The notes beneath the pieces are model-generated. The model was not told where the DNA came from. It saw only the letters and a program-made list of their open reading frames with translations, and did no database searches. Shown piece after piece: positions 25,258 to 31,395 of a DNA stretch of 54,494 nt. Both the position numbers and the translations under genes were made by a program. Source of the DNA: Clostridia bacterium (lineage in GTDB: Bacteria > Bacillota > Clostridia > Christensenellales > Aristaeellaceae). Position 1 is the first letter of the stretch, and the number at the start of each line of letters is the position of its first letter. The stretch lies in the NCBI GenBank assembly GCA_017938695.1, contig JAGBBA010000028.1, positions 1 to 54,494 of the forward strand, written 5' to 3'.

Positions 25258-26169
25258 ATGCGCAAGCTGATCGCCCTGCTGTTGACCGTGCTGATGCTCC
25301 CCTGCGCCGCCCTGGCGGAGGAAGCCGCAGCCCTGCCCATCGACTTCACCCCCGGCCATGTGGCCTCCCCCGAGGGCTTTACTGAGGGCGGCTACGAGGA
25401 TGCCAGCATCACCGTAACGATGGAACGCATCTGGGTGGACAACGCCCACTTCAACGTGGCCCGGGTCAAGATCGCCCATCCCTCCCAGCTGCGCACCACC
25501 CTGGCCAACCCCAAGAATACCAACAAGACCAACCGCATTTCCACCATCGCCCAGGATAACAACGCTGTGGTGGCCATCGGCGGCGATTTCTTCACCAAGG
25601 ACAGCTACGGCTACGTCGTCCGCATGACGGAGGTCTTCCGCAAGAAGCCCCTGAAGAGCCGCGACATGCTCATCACCGATGAGAACGGCGACTTCCACAT
25701 CATCAAGGGCTCCGACGCCACCCAGCTCCAGGCCCTGATGGAAGCCCACACCATCATCAACGCCTTCAACTTTGGCCCCGCGCTGGTCATCGACGGCCAG
25801 AAGCAGCCCATCGACAAGGACTACAAGTACAACCCCGGCGGCTTCGAGCCCCGCTGCGCCATCGGCCAGGTGGGCCCTCTGGAATATCTGCTGGTGGTGG
25901 TGGACGGCGGCAAGAGCCGCGAGGTAACCATCACCAATGCCGACGGCTCCACCAAGAAGTCCAGCGGCTGCAACATGGAGATCCTGGCCCAGTTCATGGC
26001 TGACCAGGGCTGCCAGCAGGCCTACAACCTGGACGGCGGCAACAGCGCCCTGATGGTCTTCGGCCAGGAGAACTTCTCCAAGAAAACCGTGAAGGCCGAG
26101 CGCGCCGTGAGCGACATCATCTACTTTGCCACCTCCATCGACTTTGGCCTGGACGGCGCGAAGGAGTGA
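25258..26169 (+). CDS. Secreted phosphodiester glycosidase (NAGPA/DUF2233 family)
   Basis: 303 residues with GGAGG seven bases before the ATG. A signal peptide of about 20 residues ends ALA/E. The NAGPA domain covers about 80-295: VAIGGDFF, FNFGPALVIDGQ, PRCAIGQVG, LLVVVDGG and the signature AYNLDGGNSALMVF. Related enzymes remove GlcNAc from phosphodiester-linked sugars; bacterial members are linked to wall polymer or exopolysaccharide turnover. It lies between a sugar transferase and an Lgt-like protein, with overlapping signals on both sides, which supports a role at the cell envelope. Confidence 0.87.
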   Translation: MRKLIALLLTVLMLPCAALAEEAAALPIDFTPGHVASPEGFTEGGYEDASITVTMERIWVDNAHFNVARVKIAHPSQLRTTLANPKNTNKTNRISTIAQDNNAVVAIGGDFFTKDSYGYVVRMTEVFRKKPLKSRDMLITDENGDFHIIKGSDATQLQALMEAHTIINAFNFGPALVIDGQKQPIDKDYKYNPGGFEPRCAIGQVGPLEYLLVVVDGGKSREVTITNADGSTKKSSGCNMEILAQFMADQGCQQAYNLDGGNSALMVFGQENFSKKTVKAERAVSDIIYFATSIDFGLDGAKE

Positions 26170-26174
26170 AGCCC

Positions 26175-27131
26175 ATGAACGATGCGCTGTTCACCCTGGG
26201 CAATGTGCCTGTAACGCCCTTCGGCGCGGGCATGGCCCTGGCCCTGCTGGTTTTCCTGGCCGCTGCATACCTGGCCTGCGTCCGGCAAAAGATAGGCTAT
26301 GGCGTGTTCATCCGCTATGCGGTGCTGGCCCTGCCCCTGTGCTTTATCCTGTCCCGGCTGGTGTTCGTGCTGGCCAACATTTCCTACTATTGCGTCACCC
26401 TTTCCAATCCGGCCCTGGCCCTGCGCTTCTGGGACGGCGGATACTCCATGACCGGCGCGCTATCCGGCCTGCTGCTGGCGGCTTTCCTGGCCGGCAAATG
26501 GACCCGCCAGTCCTGCGGCAAGCTGCTGGACGCCGCTGCCTGGGCTGCCCTGCCCGCCCTGTGTGTGGAGCGTTTGTTTGAAAGCTTCACCACCATGGGT
26601 CTGGGCCGCCCCTTCACCTACGAGTGGATGCAGTTTCTGGGCGTGGACGACGGCTACGGCGAGCTGGTGCACCCCGTGTACCGCTATGAGATCGCCGCCG
26701 CGCTGATCATCCTGCTGTCCGTAACGATGTGGCTCCTGCGGCGCAAGCAGCCTGTGAAGCCCGGCGATGCGTGCCTGGTGATTCTCACCCTGCTGGGCAG
26801 CACCCAGGTGATCATGGAAAGCCTCCGTGCCGACGGCCATATGATCGTGTTCCACTTCATCCGCGTGCAGCAGGTGCTTTCCCTGGCCTGCGCAGTGGTG
26901 ATCCTGGGCATTTTTGCCCGGCGGCTGCACAAGCTGGGCGGCATCAAAAAAAGCCAGCAGCTGTTGCTGTGGCTTGTGGTGGCCGTTTGCATCGGCCTGG
27001 GCATCTTCATGGAGTTCCGCGTGGACCGCGGCGCACTGAAAATGCTGTATTACGCTGTGCTGACCCTGTGCATGGGCACCATTGCCGCCCTGGCCCTGGT
27101 GCTGCGCTGCAAGGCTGAAAAGCTGCGTTAA
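26175..27131 (+). CDS. Divergent Lgt-like integral membrane protein
   Basis: 318 residues from ATG 26175, nine bases after AAGGAG. An in-frame GTG at 26166 directly abuts that site and is less likely. About seven to eight membrane helices are predicted. The segment RFWDGGYSMTGALSGLLLAAFLAGKW resembles the glycine-rich core of prolipoprotein diacylglyceryl transferase, but the conserved His of the HGG motif is replaced, and the GR..N motif reads VERLFES. A genuine Lgt is therefore uncertain; it may transfer a different lipid group or have lost activity. It ends the envelope operon. The stop of the glycosidase gene lies inside its ribosome site region. Confidence 0.7.
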   Translation: MNDALFTLGNVPVTPFGAGMALALLVFLAAAYLACVRQKIGYGVFIRYAVLALPLCFILSRLVFVLANISYYCVTLSNPALALRFWDGGYSMTGALSGLLLAAFLAGKWTRQSCGKLLDAAAWAALPALCVERLFESFTTMGLGRPFTYEWMQFLGVDDGYGELVHPVYRYEIAAALIILLSVTMWLLRRKQPVKPGDACLVILTLLGSTQVIMESLRADGHMIVFHFIRVQQVLSLACAVVILGIFARRLHKLGGIKKSQQLLLWLVVAVCIGLGIFMEFRVDRGALKMLYYAVLTLCMGTIAALALVLRCKAEKLR

Positions 27132-27571
27132 TCCTTGCGGTTGGGGCAATCCTTCTTGCAGCCCTTGCAGGTGTCCAGGCAGAGGTCCTCGCCCCTGAGC
27201 ATCATGGGCTGGGGATCGGCCTCCCCCTCAGGCTTGAAGCCCAGCTTGGCAAAGAAGCCCGTCACATCCTTGGGGGACACCAGGCGCATCAGCCGCGCGG
27301 CATGACTCTCCGCCTTGAAGAGCAAAAGCCTAAGCGTCAGATCGCCCAAACGGCGGCCGCGCAATTCCGGCAGCACGGCGATATCCCCCAGCCAGAAGGC
27401 ACCTTCCTTCCACCAGATACGGCCGGTGGCGGCAGGCTCGCCCTGGAACCACACCAGCACGTTCCAGGCTTCGCTGTCCAGCGCATCCTGGCCGCGGCCA
27501 AACACCTTTTCACGAATGGCGAACGCCTCGGCAGCATCTGCGCCGGGCTGGAACCACTTGCCTTCAACCAT
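27128..27571 (-). CDS. GNAT acetyltransferase with C-terminal Cys cluster
   Basis: 147 residues from ATG 27571 (AAAGGG nine bases upstream; two earlier in-frame ATGs overlap that site). The GNAT fold is shown by RIWWKEGAFWLGDIAVLPELRGRRLGDLTLRLLL, with the acetyl-CoA loop R-G-R-R-L-G-D, and FFAKLGFKPEG. After the fold, residues 131-142 hold C-x3-C-x2-C-x3-C, a possible zinc or Fe-S site unusual in this family. The substrate is unknown. It is convergent with the Lgt-like gene (4-bp overlap of 3' ends) and divergent from DUF896, whose start is only 35 bp away. Confidence 0.75.
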   Translation of the reverse strand: MVEGKWFQPGADAAEAFAIREKVFGRGQDALDSEAWNVLVWFQGEPAATGRIWWKEGAFWLGDIAVLPELRGRRLGDLTLRLLLFKAESHAARLMRLVSPKDVTGFFAKLGFKPEGEADPQPMMLRGEDLCLDTCKGCKKDCPNRKD

Positions 27572-27605
27572 CAATAACATCCCTTTCATCAGGAGGAGAT
27601 AGCTC

Positions 27606-27815
27606 ATGGAGCGAGAGAAGATCGAGCGCATCAACGAACTGGCCCGCAAAAAAAAGACCGTCGGTCTCACCCAGCAGGAGGCCGAGGAACAGGCCCTGCT
27701 GCGCCGTGAATACCTGGACGGCTTCCGCGCCAATATGGAGGACATCCTCAAGAATACCGTCATTCAGCGGCCCGACGGCACCAAGGCTCCCCTGCAAAAG
27801 AAACGCCCTAACTAA
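27606..27815 (+). CDS. DUF896-family protein (YnzC-like)
   Basis: 69 residues; GGAGGAG precedes the ATG. The whole length fits DUF896, a helical-hairpin protein of unknown function conserved in Firmicutes: KIERINELARKKKTVGLTQQEAEEQ, LRREYLDGFRAN and a basic tail. The B. subtilis homologue belongs to the SOS regulon region, but no LexA-like site was seen here. Its promoter must lie inside the divergent GNAT coding sequence or further left, since only 34 bp separate the start codons. Confidence 0.88.
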   Translation: MEREKIERINELARKKKTVGLTQQEAEEQALLRREYLDGFRANMEDILKNTVIQRPDGTKAPLQKKRPN

Positions 27816-27868
27816 TAGTATACAAGAGCCGGCAATGAAAGTCAAATAAAAAACTTTGGCCAAAACTA

Positions 27869-27897
27869 TTGCCAAAATAGCCATGCTTGTGTATAAT
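27869..27897 (+). promoter_or_regulatory. Promoter of the DUF1292 gene
   Basis: TTGCCA (27869-27874), 17-bp spacer, TATAAT (27892-27897). It predicts a transcript start near 27904 and a 5' leader of about 170 nt. Confidence 0.75.
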
Positions 27898-27903
27898 AAA
27901 GGT

Positions 27904-28075
27904 GCACCAAGGGAAAGAGAAAGAAGAAAAAAGAGCCGCTCTCCCCGGCAGCCATCGACCCTGACGGATCAACCCGCACGACCGATGGTAACCCCTTGAC
28001 CCAGGCCCCGCCTGTTCCCATACAAGCACTGCCTGGCTGCCGAGCGACAGCGATTGAAGAAAGAGGTGATCCCCG
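27904..28075 (+). promoter_or_regulatory. Long structured 5' leader of the DUF1292 gene
   Basis: CGGCAGCC (27946-27953) can pair perfectly with GGCTGCCG (28035-28042), enclosing a CAGGC/GCCTG hairpin (28002-28014). CCATCG (27952-27957) can instead pair with CGATGG (27983-27988). The two long pairings share bases 27952-27953, so they exclude each other, as in a switch. It does not match any riboswitch class I know. No terminator is seen in the leader. A translation-level control or embedded small RNA is possible. Confidence 0.4.
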
Positions 28076-28450
28076 TTGTACGAAGAGGAAAATGAATCCC
28101 TGGACATCATCGAGATGACTGACGACGAAGGTAATACCATCCTGATGCAGGTAGTCGATTATTTCTTCTACAATGGTGAAGAATACGTGATTCTGACCGA
28201 CAGCATCCACGATGATGAATGTGATTGCGAAGAATGTCACCACGAGCACGAGCATGATGAACAGTGCGCCTGCGGCTGCGAAGATATCGATGAGACCGAA
28301 GAAATCACCTGCTACATTATGAAGGTGATCGAGTCCACCGTGGACGGTGAAGAGGTCGAAGAATTCGTTCCCGTGGAAGACCAGGCACTTGAGGCAAAAC
28401 TGATCGAGATCGCCACCACCAAGCTCAACTCGGAGGACGACGAGGAATAA
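28076..28450 (+). CDS. DUF1292-family acidic protein with Cys/His-rich insert
   Basis: 124 residues. The start is TTG: an in-frame TGA lies nine bases upstream (28067-28069) and AGAGGTGAT is positioned correctly before it. DUF1292 (YrzB-like) features are IIEMTDDEGNTILMQVVDYFFYNGEEYVIL and, after the insert, YIMKVIE and EEFVPVEDQALEAKLIEIA. Residues 49-68 hold six Cys and four His (C49, C51, C54, H55, H56, H58, H60, C64, C66, C68), an apparent metal-binding loop not needed by the family. Function unknown; predicted cytoplasmic. Confidence 0.85.
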   Translation: MYEEENESLDIIEMTDDEGNTILMQVVDYFFYNGEEYVILTDSIHDDECDCEECHHEHEHDEQCACGCEDIDETEEITCYIMKVIESTVDGEEVEEFVPVEDQALEAKLIEIATTKLNSEDDEE

Positions 28451-28475
28451 TCCCACAACTTCATACGTAACCTGC

Positions 28476-28506
28476 GCGGATGGCAGCTGCCATCCGCTTT
28501 TTCTTT
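28476..28506 (+). terminator. Intrinsic terminator after the DUF1292 gene
   Basis: Perfect 10-bp stem GCGGATGGCA / TGCCATCCGC with a 2-nt loop, followed by TTTTTCTTT. Confidence 0.92.
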
Positions 28507-28557
28507 ACATTTGCGGTGACTCCCGGTCGGTTCTTCATACTTTTGTCATGGTATTTC

Positions 28558-28779
28558 TGTGGAAAACCTGTGGATTATGTGGAAAACTTATGCTGATTTG
28601 ATCAAGATTCCCTGTGGAAAACTTATGAAGAACCGACGTTACATTTCCTTCGCATTTGCCGCAAAACGTGATGATTCAGCACTTTCCGCAAACCGACCCT
28701 GCGTTTTCCCGCAACAAAGTGTCCTTCCACAGCATCTTCCACAGGCGGCGGTCTGTACAGTTATCCACAGTGTGGATAA
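28558..28779. other. Cluster of DnaA-box-like sites in a 387-bp gene-free gap
   Basis: The gap 28451-28837 has no gene. It holds eight 9-mers like DnaA boxes. Same orientation: TGTGGAAAA at 28558-28566, 28578-28586 and 28613-28621, plus TGTGGATTA at 28569-28577. Opposite orientation: CTTCCACA-type at 28723-28731 and 28735-28743, and perfect TTATCCACA at 28761-28769. A perfect TGTGGATAA at 28771-28779 forms an inverted pair with the last, 1 bp apart. No dnaA, dnaN or rpmH is nearby, and genes to the right are transcribed toward it, which argues against the main origin. A DnaA-titrating or DnaA-regulated site is possible. Confidence 0.6.
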
Positions 28780-28799
28780 CATATTACAACTTTTGCACG

Positions 28800-28823
28800 A
28801 AAAAAGCGGCCGCTATGGGCCGC
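28800..28823 (-). terminator. Intrinsic terminator after the histidine kinase gene
   Basis: GCGGCC / GGCCGC stem with a 6-nt loop and a run of six T on the minus strand, 15 bp after the stop codon. Confidence 0.75.
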
Positions 28824-28837
28824 AATGAGGGCATTCC

Positions 28838-29719
28838 TTATGGGTTTTCCTTCACAGGGGTGATTTCCTTGGGCAGCCAGCCGCTGAATTCGGTGCGCTC
28901 CGCATCGCTGACCAGAGTAATATCGCCGCCCCGGTCGTTAAGCACCTTCTTCACAATAAACAATCCCATGCCGTGGCCCGTTGCCTTGGTCGTGATGCCC
29001 GCCGAGAAGATGCTCTTCTGGCTCTTCACCGGGATCATGGGGCCATTGTTGCTCACGCTGAACCGGAAGGACTTCAGGTCTTCGGTGAGGGTCAGGGTCA
29101 GCTGCCTGTCGGTAACTTCCTCCAGAGCGTCGATGGCGTTGTCGATCAGGTTGGACAGCACCTTGCACATTTCCCAGCCCTGGATGGGCAGATCCTTCCA
29201 GGCGGACTGAATGTTCAGCTTCACGCGGATGCCGGCCTTCTCGCAGGCGGCCAGCTTCACTTGCAGCAGCGCATTGATGGCCGGGTTGGCGGTTTTCATC
29301 ACCCGGCTCACCGAGGTAATGGCGCCGTACACCTTCTCGATGTAAGCGTTGGCCTCCTCGTACTCCTCCATCTCCATCAGGCTGTACACCACCTGCAAAT
29401 GGTTCAGGAAGTCGTGCCGCTGGGCGCGCAGGGTGTTGTTCAGCGTTTCCATGGCAGTGATGGTATCGTCCATGTCGTCCAGCTGGTTCATCAGCTTTCG
29501 GGTGGCAAAGGCTTCGCGGATGTCCACCACGCCGCCCCAGATCACCACGCAGGCGGCAATGGCCAGTATGTACCGCGCCATGGGGAGGTGCATCACGGCC
29601 TCGGGCATCAGCAATAGATAGGCCACGATCACCACGATCAGCCCCACCTGCATACCGTTGGTCACGATGGCCATCACGAATGCTTTTTTCGGGTTCACGT
29701 TCCGTTTGAGTTTTTTCAC
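28838..29719 (-). CDS. Sensor histidine kinase without partner regulator
   Basis: 293 residues from GTG (29719), overlapping the rarA stop (GTGA); GGGGATG lies upstream. Two membrane helices (about 14-38 and 48-66) with almost no external loop, then a Spo0B-type dimerisation helix with the phospho-acceptor His in RAQRHDFLNHLQVV. The HATPase domain has its N box in NLIDNAIDAL and G box in GHGMGLFIVKKV. It belongs to the Spo0B/CitA-like kinases. With so small an external part it may sense the membrane or an internal cue. No response regulator is adjacent. It is last in the lipase-DUF1294-rarA transcript. Confidence 0.87.
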   Translation of the reverse strand: MKKLKRNVNPKKAFVMAIVTNGMQVGLIVVIVAYLLLMPEAVMHLPMARYILAIAACVVIWGGVVDIREAFATRKLMNQLDDMDDTITAMETLNNTLRAQRHDFLNHLQVVYSLMEMEEYEEANAYIEKVYGAITSVSRVMKTANPAINALLQVKLAACEKAGIRVKLNIQSAWKDLPIQGWEMCKVLSNLIDNAIDALEEVTDRQLTLTLTEDLKSFRFSVSNNGPMIPVKSQKSIFSAGITTKATGHGMGLFIVKKVLNDRGGDITLVSDAERTEFSGWLPKEITPVKENP

Positions 29720-31014
29720 TTTATCATCCCCTTCCTCGCCTGGTGATTTTTGAGGATGGTGGCCTCGTGCCCCATGTCGCTGGGCTGGTAATACTCCCTG
29801 CCCTTGACCTCCGGGGGCATGTATTCCTGCGGCACCCAGTGGCCGGGGAAATCGTGAGGATACTTATACCCCTCGCCGCTGCCGATGCGCACGTGCCCGG
29901 CGTAGTGGGTATCACGCAAGTGCACCGGCACCGGGCCGAAGCCGCCCTTCTCCGCATCCGCCATAGCCGCGTCGATAGCCGCGCTGACGCTGTTGGACTT
30001 GGGGCTTTCGCACACCGCGATGATGGCCTGGGCGATGGGCAGCTTAGCCTCCGGCATACCCATGGTTTCCAGGGCGGTAGCCGCCGCTGCGGCCTGCAGC
30101 ATGGCAATAGGATTAGCCAGGCCCACGTCCTCGCTGGCATGGGCCAGGATGCGCCGCACGATCAGCCGGGGATCCACCCCAGCGTAGTTCAGCCTTGCAA
30201 ACCAGGCCAGGGCAGCGTTGCTGTCCGACCCACGCAGGGACTTGCAGAACGCGCTGAGCATATCGTAATACAGGCTCTCGTCGCAGCGCAGCATGGGCTT
30301 CTGGATGCTCTCTTCGGCCACGTCCAGGTTCACGTGGATCACGCCGTTTTCATCCGCCGCAGTGGTCAGCACCGCCAGCTCGATGGCACCCAGGGCCGCC
30401 CGGGTATCGCCGTTGGCGATTCGGGCGATGTGCCGCAGGGCGTCCTCGTCCGCCTGCACATTCAGCATGCCGTAGCCGCGTTCCGTGTCCATGAGGGCCC
30501 GGCGCATGGCCGTCAGCACGTCCTTCTCCTGCAGGGGCTGGAACTGGAACACCCTGCACCGGCTGACGATAGCCGGGGTCATGGCCACCATGGGGTTCTC
30601 CGTGGTGGAGCCGATGAACCGGATCGTACCCCGTTCGATGGCCGGCAGGATGCTGTCGCTCTGCGCCTTGGACCAGCGGTGGCACTCGTCCAGCAGCAGG
30701 TACGTCGCCTGACCGTACAGGCTGCGCCGCTCTTGGGCGGCTTTGAGCACCTCGCGCACATCCGCCACGCCGCTGGTCACGGCGTTCAGCTGCACAAAAT
30801 TGGCCTTCGTGGCCCTGGCAATGATGGACGCCAGCGTGGTTTTGCCGCAGCCGGGCGGCCCGAAAAAGATGGACGAGGTCAGCCTGTCCGCCTCAATGGC
30901 GCGGCGCAACAGCCTCCCCTTGCCCACCAGATGCTCCTGACCGATAAACTCTTCCAGCGTCCTTGGCCGCATCCGGTCCGCCAGCGGCGCATCGTCTTGT
31001 GTGAATAGATCCAT
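29716..31014 (-). CDS. rarA: Replication-associated recombination protein RarA (MgsA)
   Basis: 432 residues from ATG 31014 (AAGGAG five bases upstream). The AAA+ ATPase related to clamp loaders acts at stalled forks. Walker A FGPPGCGKTT (51-60), Walker B LLLDECHRW (usually DEIHRF), sensor 1 FIGSTTENP and an Arg-finger region SRCRVFQFQPL are present. The C-terminal MgsA domain contains LRGSDSNAALAWFARL, the HASEDVGLANP signature and the HWVPQEYMPPEVKGREYYQP end. Length fits the family. Translation is coupled to the kinase gene downstream. A large hairpin (31035-31076) occupies its leader. Confidence 0.95.
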   Translation of the reverse strand: MDLFTQDDAPLADRMRPRTLEEFIGQEHLVGKGRLLRRAIEADRLTSSIFFGPPGCGKTTLASIIARATKANFVQLNAVTSGVADVREVLKAAQERRSLYGQATYLLLDECHRWSKAQSDSILPAIERGTIRFIGSTTENPMVAMTPAIVSRCRVFQFQPLQEKDVLTAMRRALMDTERGYGMLNVQADEDALRHIARIANGDTRAALGAIELAVLTTAADENGVIHVNLDVAEESIQKPMLRCDESLYYDMLSAFCKSLRGSDSNAALAWFARLNYAGVDPRLIVRRILAHASEDVGLANPIAMLQAAAAATALETMGMPEAKLPIAQAIIAVCESPKSNSVSAAIDAAMADAEKGGFGPVPVHLRDTHYAGHVRIGSGEGYKYPHDFPGHWVPQEYMPPEVKGREYYQPSDMGHEATILKNHQARKGMIK

Positions 31015-31034
31015 AGTAGCTCCTTTGTGTGCGT

Positions 31035-31076
31035 GCGAGAGAGGCGGCTTTTTCTGAGAAAAAGCCCCTCTCTCGC
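31035..31076 (-). other. Long hairpin in the rarA leader
   Basis: GCGAGAGAGG and the following GGCTTTTT pair with AAAAAGCC and CCTCTCTCGC to give an almost perfect 18-bp stem with a small loop, 21 bp before the start codon. It has T-rich arms but no T tract after it. It may slow or stop transcription entering from the DUF1294 gene, or affect mRNA stability. Confidence 0.6.
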
Positions 31077-31119
31077 GCTCTCTCCCGAAAAAGCGGCGAC
31101 TTTGAGCCGACAATGCTCG

Positions 31120-31395
31120 TTACTTGAGTAGGTTGATACCGATGCAGAGCAATACGATCTGCACGATCAGCAAGGCTGGGAAGCCCAGTTTGAAATACCA
31201 GTGCTTGGTTTTGTGGCGGAAGGCGTACATGCCCAGTGTGCCGCCCAGGCCGCCGAACAGGGCCGTGACCAGGAACAGCGTGGCCTCCTTGATGCGCCAC
31301 TGGCCGGTTTTGGCCCTGTGTTTGTCGATGCCCATCAGGGCAAAGGCCAGCAGGTTCATCAGCGCCAGCAGGGCGATCAATACCTTACTTAACAT
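31120..31395 (-). CDS. DUF1294 membrane protein
   Basis: 91 residues; AGAGGAT before the ATG, which lies inside the 3' end of the lipase-like gene (11-bp overlap). The DUF1294 pattern is complete: FALMGIDKHRAKTGQWRIKEATLFLVTALFGGLGGTLGMYAFRHKTKHWYF. Three membrane helices. Function unknown; often found as a stand-alone or C-terminal partner domain in Firmicutes. Confidence 0.9.
   Translation of the reverse strand: MLSKVLIALLALMNLLAFALMGIDKHRAKTGQWRIKEATLFLVTALFGGLGGTLGMYAFRHKTKHWYFKLGFPALLIVQIVLLCIGINLLK

Noticed and set aside
27904-28075. SRP RNA, 6S RNA or a known riboswitch in the DUF1292 leader
   Set aside because: The SRP core (GGAAGCAGCC-type loop) and other known conserved cores were looked for and not found.
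28451-28837. Chromosomal replication origin
   Set aside because: DnaA boxes are present, but dnaA/dnaN are absent, and ribosomal and most other genes to the right are transcribed toward the site, opposite to what an origin here would favour. Kept as a DnaA-box cluster only.
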